Assembly (NCBI RefSeq): GCF_900188005.1
Contig: NZ_FZNR01000001.1
Span: 434,001-498,000, forward strand
From: Actinoplanes regularis
GTDB taxonomy: Bacteria > Actinomycetota > Actinomycetes > Mycobacteriales > Micromonosporaceae
DNA: 64,000 nucleotides
Reading direction: 5' to 3'
The notes under the pieces were generated by a model. The model was not told the origin of the DNA and searched no databases. It saw only the letters and a list, made by a program, of their open reading frames with translations. Both the position numbers and the translations under genes were made by a program. Of the stretch, positions 39,372 to 48,916 are shown in pieces (the first letter of the stretch is position 1; each line of letters opens with the position of its first letter).

Positions 39372-40685
39372 TCAGCGCGTCGCGCCGACCACCAGCCACC
39401 GTGGCGAGCGCCAGCGGGCGACCGTGGCGACCAGGCGGACCAGCACGAACAGGGCCAGGCCGGCCCAGACGCCGGCGAGACCGAGATCGAAGGCATAGGC
39501 CAGCCAGATCATCGGGAGGAAGCCGAGCAGGGCGCCCAGAATTGTGGTCGTGCGCAGATAGGCCACGTCACCAGCGCCGATCAGGACACCGTCCAGGGCG
39601 TAGACCACACCGGCGAACGGGAGCAGACCCACGAACCAGGGCCAGATCACCGTGGTCTGCTCGCGCACCGCGGCGTCGCCGGTGAACAGGGCCGGGATCG
39701 CCGAGGCGCCCGCCGCCACCAGCGCCGCGAAGGCCACGGCCGAGACCCCGCCCGCGATGGTGACCCGGCGCGCGACATCGCGGGCCTGGTCCACGTCGCC
39801 GGCGCCGAGGGCCGCTCCGACCAGCGACTGCGCGGCGATCGCCACCGCGTCCAGCACGAGCGCGGCGAAGAACCACAACTGCAGCGCGATCTGGTGGGCG
39901 CCGACCGCCGCCACCCCGAACCGGGAGGCGACCGCGGTGGCGGAAAGGAAGCACGCCTGGAACGCCGCGCCCCGGACCAGCAGGTCACGGCCGAGCACCA
40001 CCTGCTGGACGATCACCGAGGGCACCGGCCGCAGTTGCCGCGTCTCGCGGATCAGCGACCACAGGAACAGCCCGCCGCCGAGCGACTGGGCGGTCACGTT
40101 GGCGATCGCCGAACCGGTCAGGCCCAGGCCGAACGGGTAGACCAGCAGTGGGCAGAGCAGTGCCGAGAGCACATTGGCCCCGAGCACGATGGCGAGCGGG
40201 CGGCGGGTGTCCTGCACGCCGCGCATCCAGCCGTTCCCGGCCGCGGAGAGCATCAGGCCGGGGGCGCCGAGGACGGCGATCCGCAGCCATCCGGCGGCGG
40301 CTTCGGCGGTCTGCGGGTTCCCGGCCAGCGCGTGCGTGACCGGGCCGGCGAACGCGGTGCCGAGCAGGACCAGCAGCAGGCCGAGGCCGAACGCCAGCCA
40401 GGACGCTTGGACGCCCTCGGCGACGGCGGCCGCGCGGTCACCCGCGCCGAAGCGGCGGGCGGCGCGTCCGGTCGTCCCGTACGCCATCAGCGTGCCGACC
40501 CAGGCGGCGACCGACATCACGGTGCCCCCGACCGCGACCGCGGCCAGCGGGACCGGACCGAGATGGCCGACCACCGCGGTGTCCACCAGCACGTACAGCG
40601 GCTCGGCGGCGAGCACCACGAGCGCCGGCAGGGCGAGCTTGGCGATCTGACGGGAGCCGGCGATCGGCTTGGCGGACGGGCTCAT
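39372..40685 (-). CDS. MATE-family transporter (DinF-like)
   Basis: A 437-residue membrane protein with about 12 hydrophobic segments in two similar halves, a typical MATE pattern. The first half contains PLYVLVDTAVVGHLGPVPLAAVAVG, where the family aspartate and VGHLG loop are seen. MATE proteins export drugs or other cationic compounds with Na+ or H+. Same position as the DinF gene next to rbfA and nrnA in mycobacteria, but a small ORF and terminators lie between. ATG 40685 has only a weak site upstream. Confidence 0.88.
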   Translation of the reverse strand: MSPSAKPIAGSRQIAKLALPALVVLAAEPLYVLVDTAVVGHLGPVPLAAVAVGGTVMSVAAWVGTLMAYGTTGRAARRFGAGDRAAAVAEGVQASWLAFGLGLLLVLLGTAFAGPVTHALAGNPQTAEAAAGWLRIAVLGAPGLMLSAAGNGWMRGVQDTRRPLAIVLGANVLSALLCPLLVYPFGLGLTGSAIANVTAQSLGGGLFLWSLIRETRQLRPVPSVIVQQVVLGRDLLVRGAAFQACFLSATAVASRFGVAAVGAHQIALQLWFFAALVLDAVAIAAQSLVGAALGAGDVDQARDVARRVTIAGGVSAVAFAALVAAGASAIPALFTGDAAVREQTTVIWPWFVGLLPFAGVVYALDGVLIGAGDVAYLRTTTILGALLGFLPMIWLAYAFDLGLAGVWAGLALFVLVRLVATVARWRSPRWLVVGATR

Positions 40686-40727
40686 GGCGTCCCATGATGC
40701 CCGCCCGGCAGTAAGGCTTACAACCCG

Positions 40728-40748
40728 GATCGGTGCCTTACACCGATC
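40728..40748. promoter_or_regulatory. Inverted repeat between MATE and the small ORF
   Basis: GATCGGTG (40728-40735) and CACCGATC (40741-40748) with the loop CCTTA. It could terminate the small ORF or be an operator for the MATE gene. A direct copy GATCGGTGCC also recurs at 40745. Confidence 0.45.
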
Positions 40749-40754
40749 GGTGCC

Positions 40755-40844
40755 CTACTGGCGCGTGTCCAGCGAGGTCTGCAGCGCGCGGCGCGCCTGC
40801 TCGCGGGCGTCTTCGGAGGGCTGAGGCTTCGGCTTGGCAGCCAT
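40755..40844 (-). CDS. Putative 29-residue small protein
   Basis: An ATG at 40844 opens a frame of 29 codons ending in TAG at 40757-40755. The product begins MAAKPKPQPSEDAREQARRA and is highly charged with Pro, Lys and Glu at the N-terminal side and a predicted helix at the C-terminal side. A good ribosome site, GGAAGGAA, lies just upstream. The codon bias is strong at third positions. I know no family for it. It could be real or a chance frame, but the Shine-Dalgarno and hydrophilic composition favour translation. Confidence 0.5.
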   Translation of the reverse strand: MAAKPKPQPSEDAREQARRALQTSLDTRQ

Positions 40845-41106
40845 GCGGGTTTCCTTCCACGGTGTGGTTGGGCGCCCGCACACCTGCGGAGCGCCCGGAA
40901 GCGGTCGAGCGGGGCGTCACATGGGCCGGTCCGGGATCGCCGGACGCCTGGCGAGGTGACGCGACCCGGGGCGGTGGCCACGGGCGGCTCGAGGTCTCAC
41001 GGGAGGCGAAGGTGTCAGCCGCGCAAAACCAAATCACCGTTCAGGACCCAAATTAACGTTCACCAAGCCGAACGTATGGGTGCTTCCCGCGATCCGGGAA
41101 GAAAAG
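40845..41106. other. Intergenic region upstream of the 29-residue ORF
   Basis: About 260 bases without another credible gene. At 41029-41043 and 41048-41062 lies an imperfect 15-base direct repeat (CCAAATCACCGTTCA, CCAAATTAACGTTCA; 13 of 15 match), the only AT-rich part of the gap. It may be a regulator site for the small ORF or the neighbouring operon. Confidence 0.45.
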
Positions 41107-41136
41107 CAGGGGGCCGCCCTTTCGGGCGACCCCCTG
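41107..41136 (-). terminator. Rho-independent terminator after nrnA
   Basis: Arms 41107-41119 and 41124-41136 form a 13-base stem with one mismatch (loop TTTC), and the minus strand continues CTTTTCTTCC, a T-rich tract. It ends the methyltransferase-DUF503-rbfA-nrnA run. Confidence 0.85.
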
Positions 41137-41154
41137 TGAGCTGTTGAAACAGCG

Positions 41155-42177
41155 CTAATTCAGGAAATCGTCAAGTAGCCGACGTACGATGTCCACCACG
41201 TCGCGGGGCTCTCCGAAACCGGTGAAACCGGCCGCCAGGCGATGACCCCCACCGCCCTGCGAGACCGCCAGCCGGCTCACGTCGACCGCGCCCTTGCTGC
41301 GCAGCGAGACCGCCCACTCCCGCTCGGCCACCTGCCGCACCAGCACCGACACGTCCGCCTCGGCGACCGAGCGGACCGGGTCGATCAGAGTGTCCAGAAC
41401 GTACGGCGGCTGGTCGTGCCGGGCCAGGTCGGCCAGGGTGGCGTAGGTCCAGACCAGCCCGCGACCGCCGGCCGCGGCCGGCTCCAGCACCGCCCGCCCG
41501 AGCACCTCACCGGTCAGCTTCATCGCCCCGAACGGCCGGGAGTCGAAGATCCGCCGGGAGATGTCGCCGGGCCGCAGCCCGGTGGCGATCAGCCGGGCGG
41601 CCAGCTCGTGCACCGCCACCGTGGTCATGTCGAACTTGAACGACCCGGTGTCGGTGGCCAGCGCCACGTAGAAGCACTCGGCGATCTCGGCGTCCAGCGG
41701 CACACCGAGCCGCGCGACGAACTGCTCGGCGAGCACCGAGGTGGCCGCGGCACGCGGATCCACCAGCCGGATCGTGCCGAAGCCGGTGTTCGACGCGTGA
41801 TGGTCGAGGACCACGCTGACCGGCGCCGCCGCGACCCGGGCGGCGAGACCGCCCAGGCGCGACTCGCCGGCCACGTCGAAGACCAGGACCAGAGCCGGCG
41901 CCGGGTAGGCGTCCGCCTCCGGCACCAGCAGGTCGACACCGGGAAGCTCCGCGTACGGCGTCGGCACGGTGAACTTCCCCGGGAACGTGGCCCGGACCCG
42001 GGTGTACCCGAGCCGCCGGAGCCCCAGCCCGAAGCCGAGCATGCTGCCGAGCGCGTCCCCGTCCGGGCTCACGTGGCAGACCAGCTGGATCTCGGCGTCA
42101 CCACCGAGCGCGCGGACCGCCGCGACGGCGGCGTCCCACTGCCCGGCGGCGGGCACCGTCTCCGGCGGCAGAGTCAC
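41155..42177 (-). CDS. nrnA: NrnA-type oligoribonuclease / PAP phosphatase (DHH family)
   Basis: The 340-residue phosphoesterase degrades very short RNAs and, in relatives, 3'-phosphoadenosine 5'-phosphate. DHH motifs: HVSPDGDALGSMLG (metal aspartates), VFDVAGES, VLDHHASN, ALATDTGSFKFD; DHHA1 has QGGGGHRLAAGF. The start overlaps the rbfA stop in ATGA, so it is translated with rbfA. In M. tuberculosis the same order occurs. Confidence 0.92.
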   Translation of the reverse strand: MTLPPETVPAAGQWDAAVAAVRALGGDAEIQLVCHVSPDGDALGSMLGFGLGLRRLGYTRVRATFPGKFTVPTPYAELPGVDLLVPEADAYPAPALVLVFDVAGESRLGGLAARVAAAPVSVVLDHHASNTGFGTIRLVDPRAAATSVLAEQFVARLGVPLDAEIAECFYVALATDTGSFKFDMTTVAVHELAARLIATGLRPGDISRRIFDSRPFGAMKLTGEVLGRAVLEPAAAGGRGLVWTYATLADLARHDQPPYVLDTLIDPVRSVAEADVSVLVRQVAEREWAVSLRSKGAVDVSRLAVSQGGGGHRLAAGFTGFGEPRDVVDIVRRLLDDFLN

Positions 42178-42641
42178 CCGAGGTCCTCGCGGGCTGACAC
42201 CCGCTCGCCCTGCTCCTCGTCCTCCGGCTCCTCGCTCTTGTACGGGTCGGCGTCGCCCGCGTACTTCTTACCGGCCGCGAGGCGTTGCACCTCCTCGTCC
42301 CGGTGCCGCGCCGCCGCCAGCAGATCGTCGATCTCCTTGACGTTGTCGAGCACGTTGTCGAGCTTGAACGCCAGGCTCGGTGAGTGCCGCAGCCCGAGCG
42401 CGTGCCCGACCCGGCTGCGCAACATGCCCTTGGCGCTCTCCAGCGCCGCGGCGGTCGACGCCTGCTCGGTCACGTCACCCAGAACCGTGTAGAAGACGGT
42501 CGCCTCCCGGAAGTCACCGGTAAGCCGGGCGTCCGTGATCGTCACCATGCCGAGGCGGGGATCCTTGATCTCCCGCACCAGCGACGCCACCAGCTCACGG
42601 ACACGCTCCGCGTGCCGCCGCCCCTTGGCCGGATCCGCCAT
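42174..42641 (-). CDS. rbfA: Ribosome-binding factor A
   Basis: The protein of 155 residues helps mature 16S rRNA 5' end and the 30S subunit in the cold. The KH-like core contains LVASLVREIKDPRLGMVTITD, then RSRVGHALGLRHSPSLAFKLD. The C-terminal tail after residue 115 is acidic. ATG 42641 has GGAGGTGGG upstream; the frame extends 3 codons further to 42650. It overlaps nrnA by 4 bases. Confidence 0.94.
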   Translation of the reverse strand: MADPAKGRRHAERVRELVASLVREIKDPRLGMVTITDARLTGDFREATVFYTVLGDVTEQASTAAALESAKGMLRSRVGHALGLRHSPSLAFKLDNVLDNVKEIDDLLAAARHRDEEVQRLAAGKKYAGDADPYKSEEPEDEEQGERVSAREDLG

Positions 42642-42754
42642 CTCGCCCACCTCCGACTGTGGAACACGCGGGTAACCTTCCCCCGCCCAATTGCTGAAGC
42701 GTACCCAGGCGGCATTGCCTGGCTACTAACTGGTTTTGCCCGCTGAGAGCCGGG

Positions 42755-43048
42755 TCAGTCGTCGTCGCCGTAGAGACGACGTTTGACCGAGAGCAGCTCG
42801 ATCTCGGGCCGACCGGCCACCTGGTTCTCGCAGGTGTCGATCACCGCGCGCGCCTGCGCGGTATCGGGGGCGACCACGGCCACCCCGATCTGCGCCCGGC
42901 CGTGCAGGTCGTGGAAACCCACCTCGGCGACGCTCACCTCGAACTTCTTCAGCATCGCGATGATCGGGCGGAGGTAGGAACGCTTCTGCTTGAGCGACTG
43001 CGAATCGCCGGGCAGCAGCAGGTCGAAGACTGCGGTTTCGGTATACAT
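42755..43048 (-). CDS. DUF503 / YlxP-like protein
   Basis: The protein of 97 residues belongs to the short conserved DUF503 family often found between infB and rbfA. Landmarks: VFDLLLPGDSQSLKQKRS, FEVSVAEVGFHD and AVVAPDTAQARAVIDTCE. It probably has a ferredoxin-like fold; function is not established, but context suggests a role in translation or ribosome assembly. TAGCCT lies 9 bases before the ATG, slightly far for a leaderless start. It is separated from rbfA by 113 bases. Confidence 0.9.
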   Translation of the reverse strand: MYTETAVFDLLLPGDSQSLKQKRSYLRPIIAMLKKFEVSVAEVGFHDLHGRAQIGVAVVAPDTAQARAVIDTCENQVAGRPEIELLSVKRRLYGDDD

Positions 43049-43082
43049 CAGCGAGCCAGGCTACGCCGCGTTCCCGCGCTGG

Positions 43083-44108
43083 TCAGCCCCTTTTCCGGGC
43101 GACGATCACATCCCGCTCGATGCCCTGGTCGACCCGGTGCTCCAGCGGCCCGTGCTCGACCAGCTCCAGCCCGGCGGCGAGCAGGATGTCCTCGGCCAGC
43201 TCGCGCCGGGCGACCTTGGTGTTCCAGGAGAGCCCGATCGCCCCGCCGGGCCGCAGCAGCGGCAGCCACTCCGGGACGGCCCGCTCCAGCAGGTCCAGCG
43301 GCCGCCGGGAGATGCCACCGGCGTCGTCGTACGAGCCGTGCGCCACCCCGTACGGCAGGTCGGCCACCAGCACGTCCGCGACGTTGCCCCGGATCAGCCC
43401 GTCCAGCGCCGTGGTGTCGGCGTGCAGCACGGTCAGCTTCTGCACCGCGCCGGCCTTGTGGTCGTCCTTGCTGGCGGCCATCGTCACCTCCAGGCGGCGG
43501 GCGGCCCGGCGGCCCTGGCGGCGCATCGGCACCAGCTCGGCGGTGTGCTTGAGCCGCTTGCGCTTCAGCCAGGTCTGCAGGAACAGCTTGTACGCCTCCA
43601 CGTCCTTACCGTCGATCTCCACGCCCAGCGCGTCGTAGCCGTACATCAGCGCCTGGTTGAGCGTGGTGCCCCGGCCACAGAGCGGGTCGAGCACGGTCAG
43701 GTGACCGTCCAGCATCCGCTCGGCGGAGGCCGAGGCGAGCAGGGTGAGGTTCAGCACCAGCTTGGTGAACTGCTCGTTGGTCTTGCCGGCGTACTTCGGG
43801 ATGGTGATCAGGTCGCTGTCGTACCGGGCCAGTGGGGTCAACTGGTGCGGCCGCAGCAGGTCGTCCCCGACCAGCTCGAAGAGCGCGTAGGCGGACGACA
43901 GGTTCGACACGTACGCGATGTCCCGGGGGCTCAGCTCGGCGGTGAAGGTCAGGTACTCCACCCCGCCGATCTCGGCCACCCCGATCTCGGCGAGCTCCGA
44001 GGAGAGCACCGGGGCGAACGCGGCCAGCTCCGCCTGGGAAATGCGGGACGCCTGGTCGGCGTAGACGCGGTTGGCGGACGGGGCGAGCAGCATGGCGTAG
44101 CGGGGCAT
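43083..44108 (-). CDS. SAM-dependent methyltransferase, TRM11-like
   Basis: The 341-residue protein has an N-terminal region (MPRYAMLLAPSANRVY..) and a methyltransferase core: TVLDPLCGRGTTLNQALMYG (SAM motif I), GVEIDGKDVEAY and VADLPYGVAHGSYDD in place of NPPY. This is the pattern of RNA guanine N2-methyltransferases of the TRM11/UPF0020 group. No THUMP domain was recognised. The ATG 44108 has GGGAGGAT upstream; a longer frame runs into the repeat region. Target RNA unknown. Confidence 0.87.
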   Translation of the reverse strand: MPRYAMLLAPSANRVYADQASRISQAELAAFAPVLSSELAEIGVAEIGGVEYLTFTAELSPRDIAYVSNLSSAYALFELVGDDLLRPHQLTPLARYDSDLITIPKYAGKTNEQFTKLVLNLTLLASASAERMLDGHLTVLDPLCGRGTTLNQALMYGYDALGVEIDGKDVEAYKLFLQTWLKRKRLKHTAELVPMRRQGRRAARRLEVTMAASKDDHKAGAVQKLTVLHADTTALDGLIRGNVADVLVADLPYGVAHGSYDDAGGISRRPLDLLERAVPEWLPLLRPGGAIGLSWNTKVARRELAEDILLAAGLELVEHGPLEHRVDQGIERDVIVARKRG

Positions 44109-44242
44109 GCCGTCCATCCTCCCAGCCGGGGCCGGACCGGAGAGGAGCGACCCCAGCTGGGACCCGGACCGGAAAGGAGCCACCCCCAGCCGGGGCCTGG
44201 AGCGAAAAGAAGCGACCCAGCCGGGGGCCGGAACGAAAAGGA
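44109..44242. repeat. Degenerate tandem repeats between infB and the methyltransferase gene
   Basis: About four imperfect units of roughly 33-36 bases, each with CCAGCCGGGG..., CGGACCGGAAAGGAG or similar, fill the gap. Two copies keep GGAAAGGAG or AAAAGGAG, resembling ribosome sites. It is different in unit from the arrays at 8 kb and 10 kb. Confidence 0.65.
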
Positions 44243-44272
44243 GCGGCCCCGACGCCGAAGCGCCGGGGCCGC
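44243..44272 (-). terminator. Rho-independent terminator after infB
   Basis: GCGGCCCCGACGC (44243-44255) pairs with GCGCCGGGGCCGC (44260-44272), one mismatch, loop CGAA. The minus strand continues CTCCTTTTCGTTCC, a short T-rich tract, just past the infB stop. Confidence 0.82.
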
Positions 44273-44293
44273 AGGGAAAACCTCAGCCGGGGA

Positions 44294-47200
44294 TCAGGCC
44301 CGCGGCTTCTCCCGCATCTCGAAGGTCTCGATCACGTCGCCAACCTGCGGCGTGCCGAAACCGGAGAAGGTGATACCACACTCGAAGCCCTCGCGGACCT
44401 CGGTCGCGTCGTCCTTGAACCGCTTCAGCGAGCTGATGTTGACGTTGTCCGCCACCACGGTGCCCTCCCGCAGGATGCGCGCCTTGGTGTTGCGGCGGAT
44501 GAGACCCGACCGGACGATACAACCGGCGATCAGACCGATCTTGGACGAGCGGAAGACCTCGCGGATCTCCGCCGTGCCCAGCTCGACCTCTTCGTACTCC
44601 GGCTTGAGCAGGCCCTTGAGCGCCGCCTCGATCTCCTCGATGGCCTGGTAGATCACGCTGTAGTAGCGGATCTCCACGCCGGCGCGGTCGGCCATCTCCT
44701 TGACCTTGTTCGAGGCCCGGACGTTGAAGCCGATGATCGTCGCGGTCTGCTCCGACGAGGCCGACGCCAGGTTGACGTCGCTCTCGGTGATCGCACCGAC
44801 GCCGCGGTGGATGACCTTGAGCTGGATCTCGTCCGGAATCTCGATCTTGAACAGCGCGTCCTCGAGCGCCTCGACCGAACCCGAGCTGTCACCCTTGATG
44901 ACCAGCGTGAGCGAGGTCTTCTCGCCCTCCTTGAGCTGAGCCATGAGCGTCTCGAGAGTGGCCTTCGCACCCGAGTTGGCGAACGCGGCCGCACGACGGC
45001 GAGCCTGCCGCTGCTCGGCGATCTGCCGGACCGTGCGGTCGTCCTCGGCCGCCAGGAACGTGTCACCGGCGCTCGGCACCGACGTCAGACCCAGGACCAG
45101 CACCGGACGGGCCGGACCGGCCTCGGCGACCTGCTTGCCGTTCTCGTCGAGCATGGCGCGGACGCGGCCGTGCGCGCCGCCCGCCACGATCGAGTCGCCG
45201 GCCCGCAGCGTGCCCTTCTGCACCAGGACGGTCGCGACCGCACCGCGGCCCTTGTCGAGGTGGGCCTCGACCGCGACACCCTGCGCCGGCCCGTCGATCG
45301 GAGCGGTCAGCTCCAGCGACGCGTCGGCGGTCAGCAGGACGGCCTCGAGGAGGTCGTCGATGCCGATGCCGGGCTTGGCGGCCACGTTCACGAACATCGT
45401 GTCGCCGCCGTACTCCTCGGCGAGCAGGCCGTAGTCGGTGAGCTGCTGCCGGACCTTGTCCGGGTTGGCGTCCGGCTTGTCGACCTTGTTGACCGCCACG
45501 ACGATCGGCACCTCGGCGGCCTTGGCGTGGTTCAACGCCTCGACCGTCTGCGGCATCACGCCGTCGTCGGCAGCGACCACGAGGATGACGATGTCGGTCA
45601 CCTGGGCACCACGGGCACGCATGGCGGTGAACGCCTCGTGACCCGGGGTGTCGATGAAGGTGATCGCCCGGTCCTCGCCGTTGTGCTCGTACTGCACCTG
45701 GTAGGCGCCGATGTGCTGGGTGATGCCACCCGCCTCGCCGGCGACCACATTGGTCTTGCGGATCGCGTCGAGCAGCTTCGTCTTACCGTGGTCGACGTGA
45801 CCCATGACGGTCACCACCGGCGGACGGGTGACCAGACGGTCCTCCGCCACCTCGGCGTCGAGGTCGATGTTGAACTGCGCGAGCAGCTCACGGTCCTCGT
45901 CCTCGGGGCTGACGATCACGACGTTGAAGCCCAGGTGCTCACCGAGCAGCAGCAGCGTGTCGTCGGACACGGACTGCGTGGCGGTCACCATCTCGCCCAG
46001 GTTGAACATCTCCTGGACGAGCGAGCCCGGGTTCGCATTGATCTTGTCGGCGAAGTCGGAGAGCGACGCGCCGCGGGAGAGCCGGATCTCCTGGCCCTGA
46101 CCACGCGGAGCGCCGGAGCTCATCTGCGGGGCGGACAGGTTGTCGAACTCTTGACGCCGCTGCTTCTTCGACTTGCGGCCACGGGTCGGCCGGCCGCCGG
46201 GACGCCCGAAGGCACCCGCCGCGCCACCACCGCGACCACGGCCACCGGCGCCACCGGGACGACCCGGAGCACCCGCGCCGGCCGGACCGCCGCCACCGCC
46301 ACCGGGGCCACCGCGGTAACCACCGCCGCCACCACCGGGAGCGCCGCCGCCGGGACGGAAGCCACCACCGGCACCGCCACCGCCGCCGGGACGGAAGCCA
46401 CCACCGGCACCGCCACCGCCACCGGGACGGAAGCCGCCACCGGCACCGCCACGACCGCCACCGGGACCGCCGGGACGACCGGCGCCACCACCAGGACCGC
46501 CACGACCGGCACCAGGGCCGGCGGGACGCTGCGAGGGCATGGACGCGGGGCTGGGCCGCGGCGGCATCGAGGCAGGGCTCGGCCGCGGCGGCATGCCGGG
46601 CTGGTTCGGACGCGGCATCGAGGCCGGCGAGGGCCGCTGACCGGCGCCGCCGGAGACACCGAACGGGTTGTTACCCGGACCACGGGCAGGCGGACGCGGA
46701 GCGCCACCGGCCGGACCCGGACGGGGACCACCCTGGCCTGGCTGGCCACCACCGGTACGACCGGCGGCCGGGGAACCCGGGCGCGGCGGCATACCGCCGG
46801 GACCGGGGCGCGGGCCACGCGGAGCGCCATCGGAGGGAGCCGACGGAGCCTGCGGGGCGTTGCGACGCTCGGCGTCGCGACGCTCCGCATCGCGAGCGCG
46901 GGCGGCCTGAGCCGCCTGCGCCGCCTTGACGGCGGCCTCCTGCTCGGCCTTCAGCGCTGAGGCGCGCGCCTCAGCGGCCGCCACCTCGATGTCGTGCGCG
47001 CTGGCCGGCTTCGCGATCGGGCCGGGCGTCGGACCCGGACGACCGGGCGCCGGCGGCTTCGGCCGGACGAGCTGGCCGGGCGACGGGGCGGGCGAGGTCG
47101 GGACGCTGCTGGACGTGCCGGGGCCGGGCGGCGGTCCGGGACGGCGTGGCGGCGCGGGCCGGACGCTCGGCGGACCGGGCCGTGGGGCCGCGGACGGAGT

Positions 47201-47428
47201 GGAGGTGGCCCCGGAAGGGGCGGGACTGGCCGCAGCCGGAGCGGCCGGAGCCGCGGGAATGCTGCCGCCCGCCTCGAGGGCGCCACGGAGCCGCCGGGCC
47301 ACCGGGGCCTCGACGGTGCTGGATGCGGACTTAACGAACTCGCCCATCTCTTTCAAGGTGGCGAGCACGGTCTTGCTGTCGACCCCGAGCTCTTTGGCGA
47401 GCTCGTGTACGCGGGCCTTGCCTGGCAC
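44294..47428 (-). CDS. infB: Translation initiation factor IF-2
   Basis: The 1,044-residue GTPase guides the initiator tRNA to the 30S subunit. The order is: N-terminal [16 protein letters not shown] domain; a very long Pro/Gly/Ala/Arg-rich linker to about residue 440; IF-2N; then the G domain near residues 537-710 with [17 protein letters not shown] and NKVDKP; and domains II-IV. The linker has [12 protein letters not shown] repeats, making it longer than E. coli's. The start is GTG 47428, near GAGGAG; a GTG at 47440 is also possible. Between ylxR and this gene, 107 bases contain an inverted GAGGTCG/CGACCTC pair. Confidence 0.94.
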   Translation of the reverse strand: MPGKARVHELAKELGVDSKTVLATLKEMGEFVKSASSTVEAPVARRLRGALEAGGSIPAAPAAPAAASPAPSGATSTPSAAPRPGPPSVRPAPPRRPGPPPGPGTSSSVPTSPAPSPGQLVRPKPPAPGRPGPTPGPIAKPASAHDIEVAAAEARASALKAEQEAAVKAAQAAQAARARDAERRDAERRNAPQAPSAPSDGAPRGPRPGPGGMPPRPGSPAAGRTGGGQPGQGGPRPGPAGGAPRPPARGPGNNPFGVSGGAGQRPSPASMPRPNQPGMPPRPSPASMPPRPSPASMPSQRPAGPGAGRGGPGGGAGRPGGPGGGRGGAGGGFRPGGGGGAGGGFRPGGGGGAGGGFRPGGGAPGGGGGGYRGGPGGGGGGPAGAGAPGRPGGAGGRGRGGGAAGAFGRPGGRPTRGRKSKKQRRQEFDNLSAPQMSSGAPRGQGQEIRLSRGASLSDFADKINANPGSLVQEMFNLGEMVTATQSVSDDTLLLLGEHLGFNVVIVSPEDEDRELLAQFNIDLDAEVAEDRLVTRPPVVTVMGHVDHGKTKLLDAIRKTNVVAGEAGGITQHIGAYQVQYEHNGEDRAITFIDTPGHEAFTAMRARGAQVTDIVILVVAADDGVMPQTVEALNHAKAAEVPIVVAVNKVDKPDANPDKVRQQLTDYGLLAEEYGGDTMFVNVAAKPGIGIDDLLEAVLLTADASLELTAPIDGPAQGVAVEAHLDKGRGAVATVLVQKGTLRAGDSIVAGGAHGRVRAMLDENGKQVAEAGPARPVLVLGLTSVPSAGDTFLAAEDDRTVRQIAEQRQARRRAAAFANSGAKATLETLMAQLKEGEKTSLTLVIKGDSSGSVEALEDALFKIEIPDEIQLKVIHRGVGAITESDVNLASASSEQTATIIGFNVRASNKVKEMADRAGVEIRYYSVIYQAIEEIEAALKGLLKPEYEEVELGTAEIREVFRSSKIGLIAGCIVRSGLIRRNTKARILREGTVVADNVNISSLKRFKDDATEVREGFECGITFSGFGTPQVGDVIETFEMREKPRA
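46340..46460 (-). repeat. Glycine-rich tandem repeats in the IF-2 linker
   Basis: Three 36-base units code for the 12-residue unit [12 protein letters not shown] at about residues 320-365, flanked by further Gly-rich stretches. They are in frame in infB and expand its disordered linker. Confidence 0.85.
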
Positions 47429-47535
47429 TGCACTCCTCACTTCGAGGTCGTGCGAGCAGTACCCGCAGCGACCTCACTCGTGCACTAGAAGCCTGGTCAT
47501 TTCAGGGACTTCATCGTGTGCTCATCTGGGTCGTC

Positions 47536-47925
47536 CTACCTTGCTGGGTCGAGACGGGGCGACGACGCCTCGTCATCAGTGGTTCCGAACGGCACGGAGA
47601 CCGCGCGGATGTGCTCGGCAAGCAGTCCGGCGTCAGCAACACCGGAGAGACGCAACGCCCGCCCGAAGGCTCGGCGTCGCTCCGCCTGCGCGAAGCAGGC
47701 CGGATCGGGATGCAGATGAGCTCCCCGGCCCGGCAGTCGGCGGTTTGGATCGGGCAGAAGCCGGAGGTCTTTCCCGGATCCGACCGCGACGAACCGCAGC
47801 AATGAAGCGGCCGGCGCGCGATTGCGGCAACCGACACAGGTTCGCGTCGGGCCGACCGAAGGCAAGTCTACCCCTCGATCGCGGCGACCGCGTATCCGGT
47901 CAGTTCCCCGCCTCGGCCGCATCAC
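47536..47925 (-). CDS. ylxR: YlxR-family (DUF448) RNA-binding protein
   Basis: Up to 129 residues; the core is [16 protein letters not shown] followed by [26 protein letters not shown], the DUF448 signature with conserved GRGA and Cys/His positions. YlxR proteins sit between nusA and infB almost everywhere and bind RNA or act in transcription/RNase P regulation. The start is unclear: GTG 47925 or ATG 47922 overlap the nusA end by about 25 bases, while a TTG at 47865 has GAGGGG upstream. Confidence 0.85.
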   Translation of the reverse strand: MMRPRRGTDRIRGRRDRGVDLPSVGPTRTCVGCRNRAPAASLLRFVAVGSGKDLRLLPDPNRRLPGRGAHLHPDPACFAQAERRRAFGRALRLSGVADAGLLAEHIRAVSVPFGTTDDEASSPRLDPAR

Positions 47926-48916
47926 GATCCGCGACTGGAGCAGGTTCGTTGTCCGGACGGATGTCGATGCGCCATCCGGTGAGCCGGGCGGCGAGCCGCG
48001 CGTTCTGCCCCTCCCGGCCGATGGCCAGGGACAACTGGAAATCGGGCACAGTCACCCTGGCCGTCCGGGTGGCCGCGTCGACCACCTCGACCCGGAGTGC
48101 CTTCGCCGGGGAGAGCGCGTTGCCGACGAACTGGGCCGGGTCATCCGACCAGTCGATGATGTCGATCTTCTCACCGTGCAGCTCGCTCATCACCGCGCGG
48201 ACCCGCTGGCCCATCGGGCCGATGCAGGCGCCCTTGGCGTTCACGCCCGGCACGGTGGACCGCACCGCGATCTTGGTGCGGTGACCGGACTCACGGGCGA
48301 TCGCGGCGATCTCCACGGTGCCGTCGGCGATCTCCGGCACCTCCAGCGCGAACATCTTCTTGACCAGGGCGGGGTGCGAGCGCGACAGGGTGATCTGCGG
48401 GCCGCGGAAACCCTTGGCGACGTGCACCACGATGCAGCGCAGGCGCGATCCGTGCTCGTACGACTCACCGGGGACCTGCTCGGACTGCGGCAGCACCGCC
48501 TCCAGCTTGCCCAGGTCGACGATGACGATGCCCTTCTCGGCCCGGGCGGCGTCGGCCTGCACCACGCCGGTGACCAGGTCACCGTCGCGACCCGCGTACT
48601 CCCCGAAGTGCTGCTCGTCGGTGGCCTCCCGGAGCCGCTGCAGGATCACCTGCTTGGCGGTCATCGCGGCGATCCGGCCGAAGTCGTGTGGGGTGTCATC
48701 CCACTCCCGCACCACCGTGCCGTCGGAGTCCAACTCCTGCGCCAGCACCGAGGCCACGCCGGTCCTGCGGTCGATCTCCACCCGGGCGTGGCTCTCCGCG
48801 CCCTCGGTGTGCCGGTACGCCGTCAGCAACGCGGTCTCGATGGCCGCGAGGATCGTGTCGAACGGGATCTCCCGCTCGCGCTCGAGGGCGCGCAGCGCCG
48901 CGAGGTCGATGTTCAT
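47900..48916 (-). CDS. nusA: Transcription termination/antitermination factor NusA
   Basis: The protein of 338 residues: the N-terminal RNA-polymerase-binding domain ([20 protein letters not shown]), S1 ([13 protein letters not shown]... LGKLEAVLP), then two KH domains with [19 protein letters not shown] and [20 protein letters not shown]. The acidic C-terminal repeats of E. coli NusA are absent, as usual in actinobacteria. Start ATG overlaps the rimP stop (ATGA); its ribosome site GGGGAGG lies in the codons of the acidic end of RimP. Confidence 0.95.
   Translation of the reverse strand: MNIDLAALRALEREREIPFDTILAAIETALLTAYRHTEGAESHARVEIDRRTGVASVLAQELDSDGTVVREWDDTPHDFGRIAAMTAKQVILQRLREATDEQHFGEYAGRDGDLVTGVVQADAARAEKGIVIVDLGKLEAVLPQSEQVPGESYEHGSRLRCIVVHVAKGFRGPQITLSRSHPALVKKMFALEVPEIADGTVEIAAIARESGHRTKIAVRSTVPGVNAKGACIGPMGQRVRAVMSELHGEKIDIIDWSDDPAQFVGNALSPAKALRVEVVDAATRTARVTVPDFQLSLAIGREGQNARLAARLTGWRIDIRPDNEPAPVADRDAAEAGN

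Noticed and set aside
41029-41062. PhoP box
   Set aside because: GTTCA repeats are spaced 19 bases, not the 11 expected for PhoP direct repeat units.
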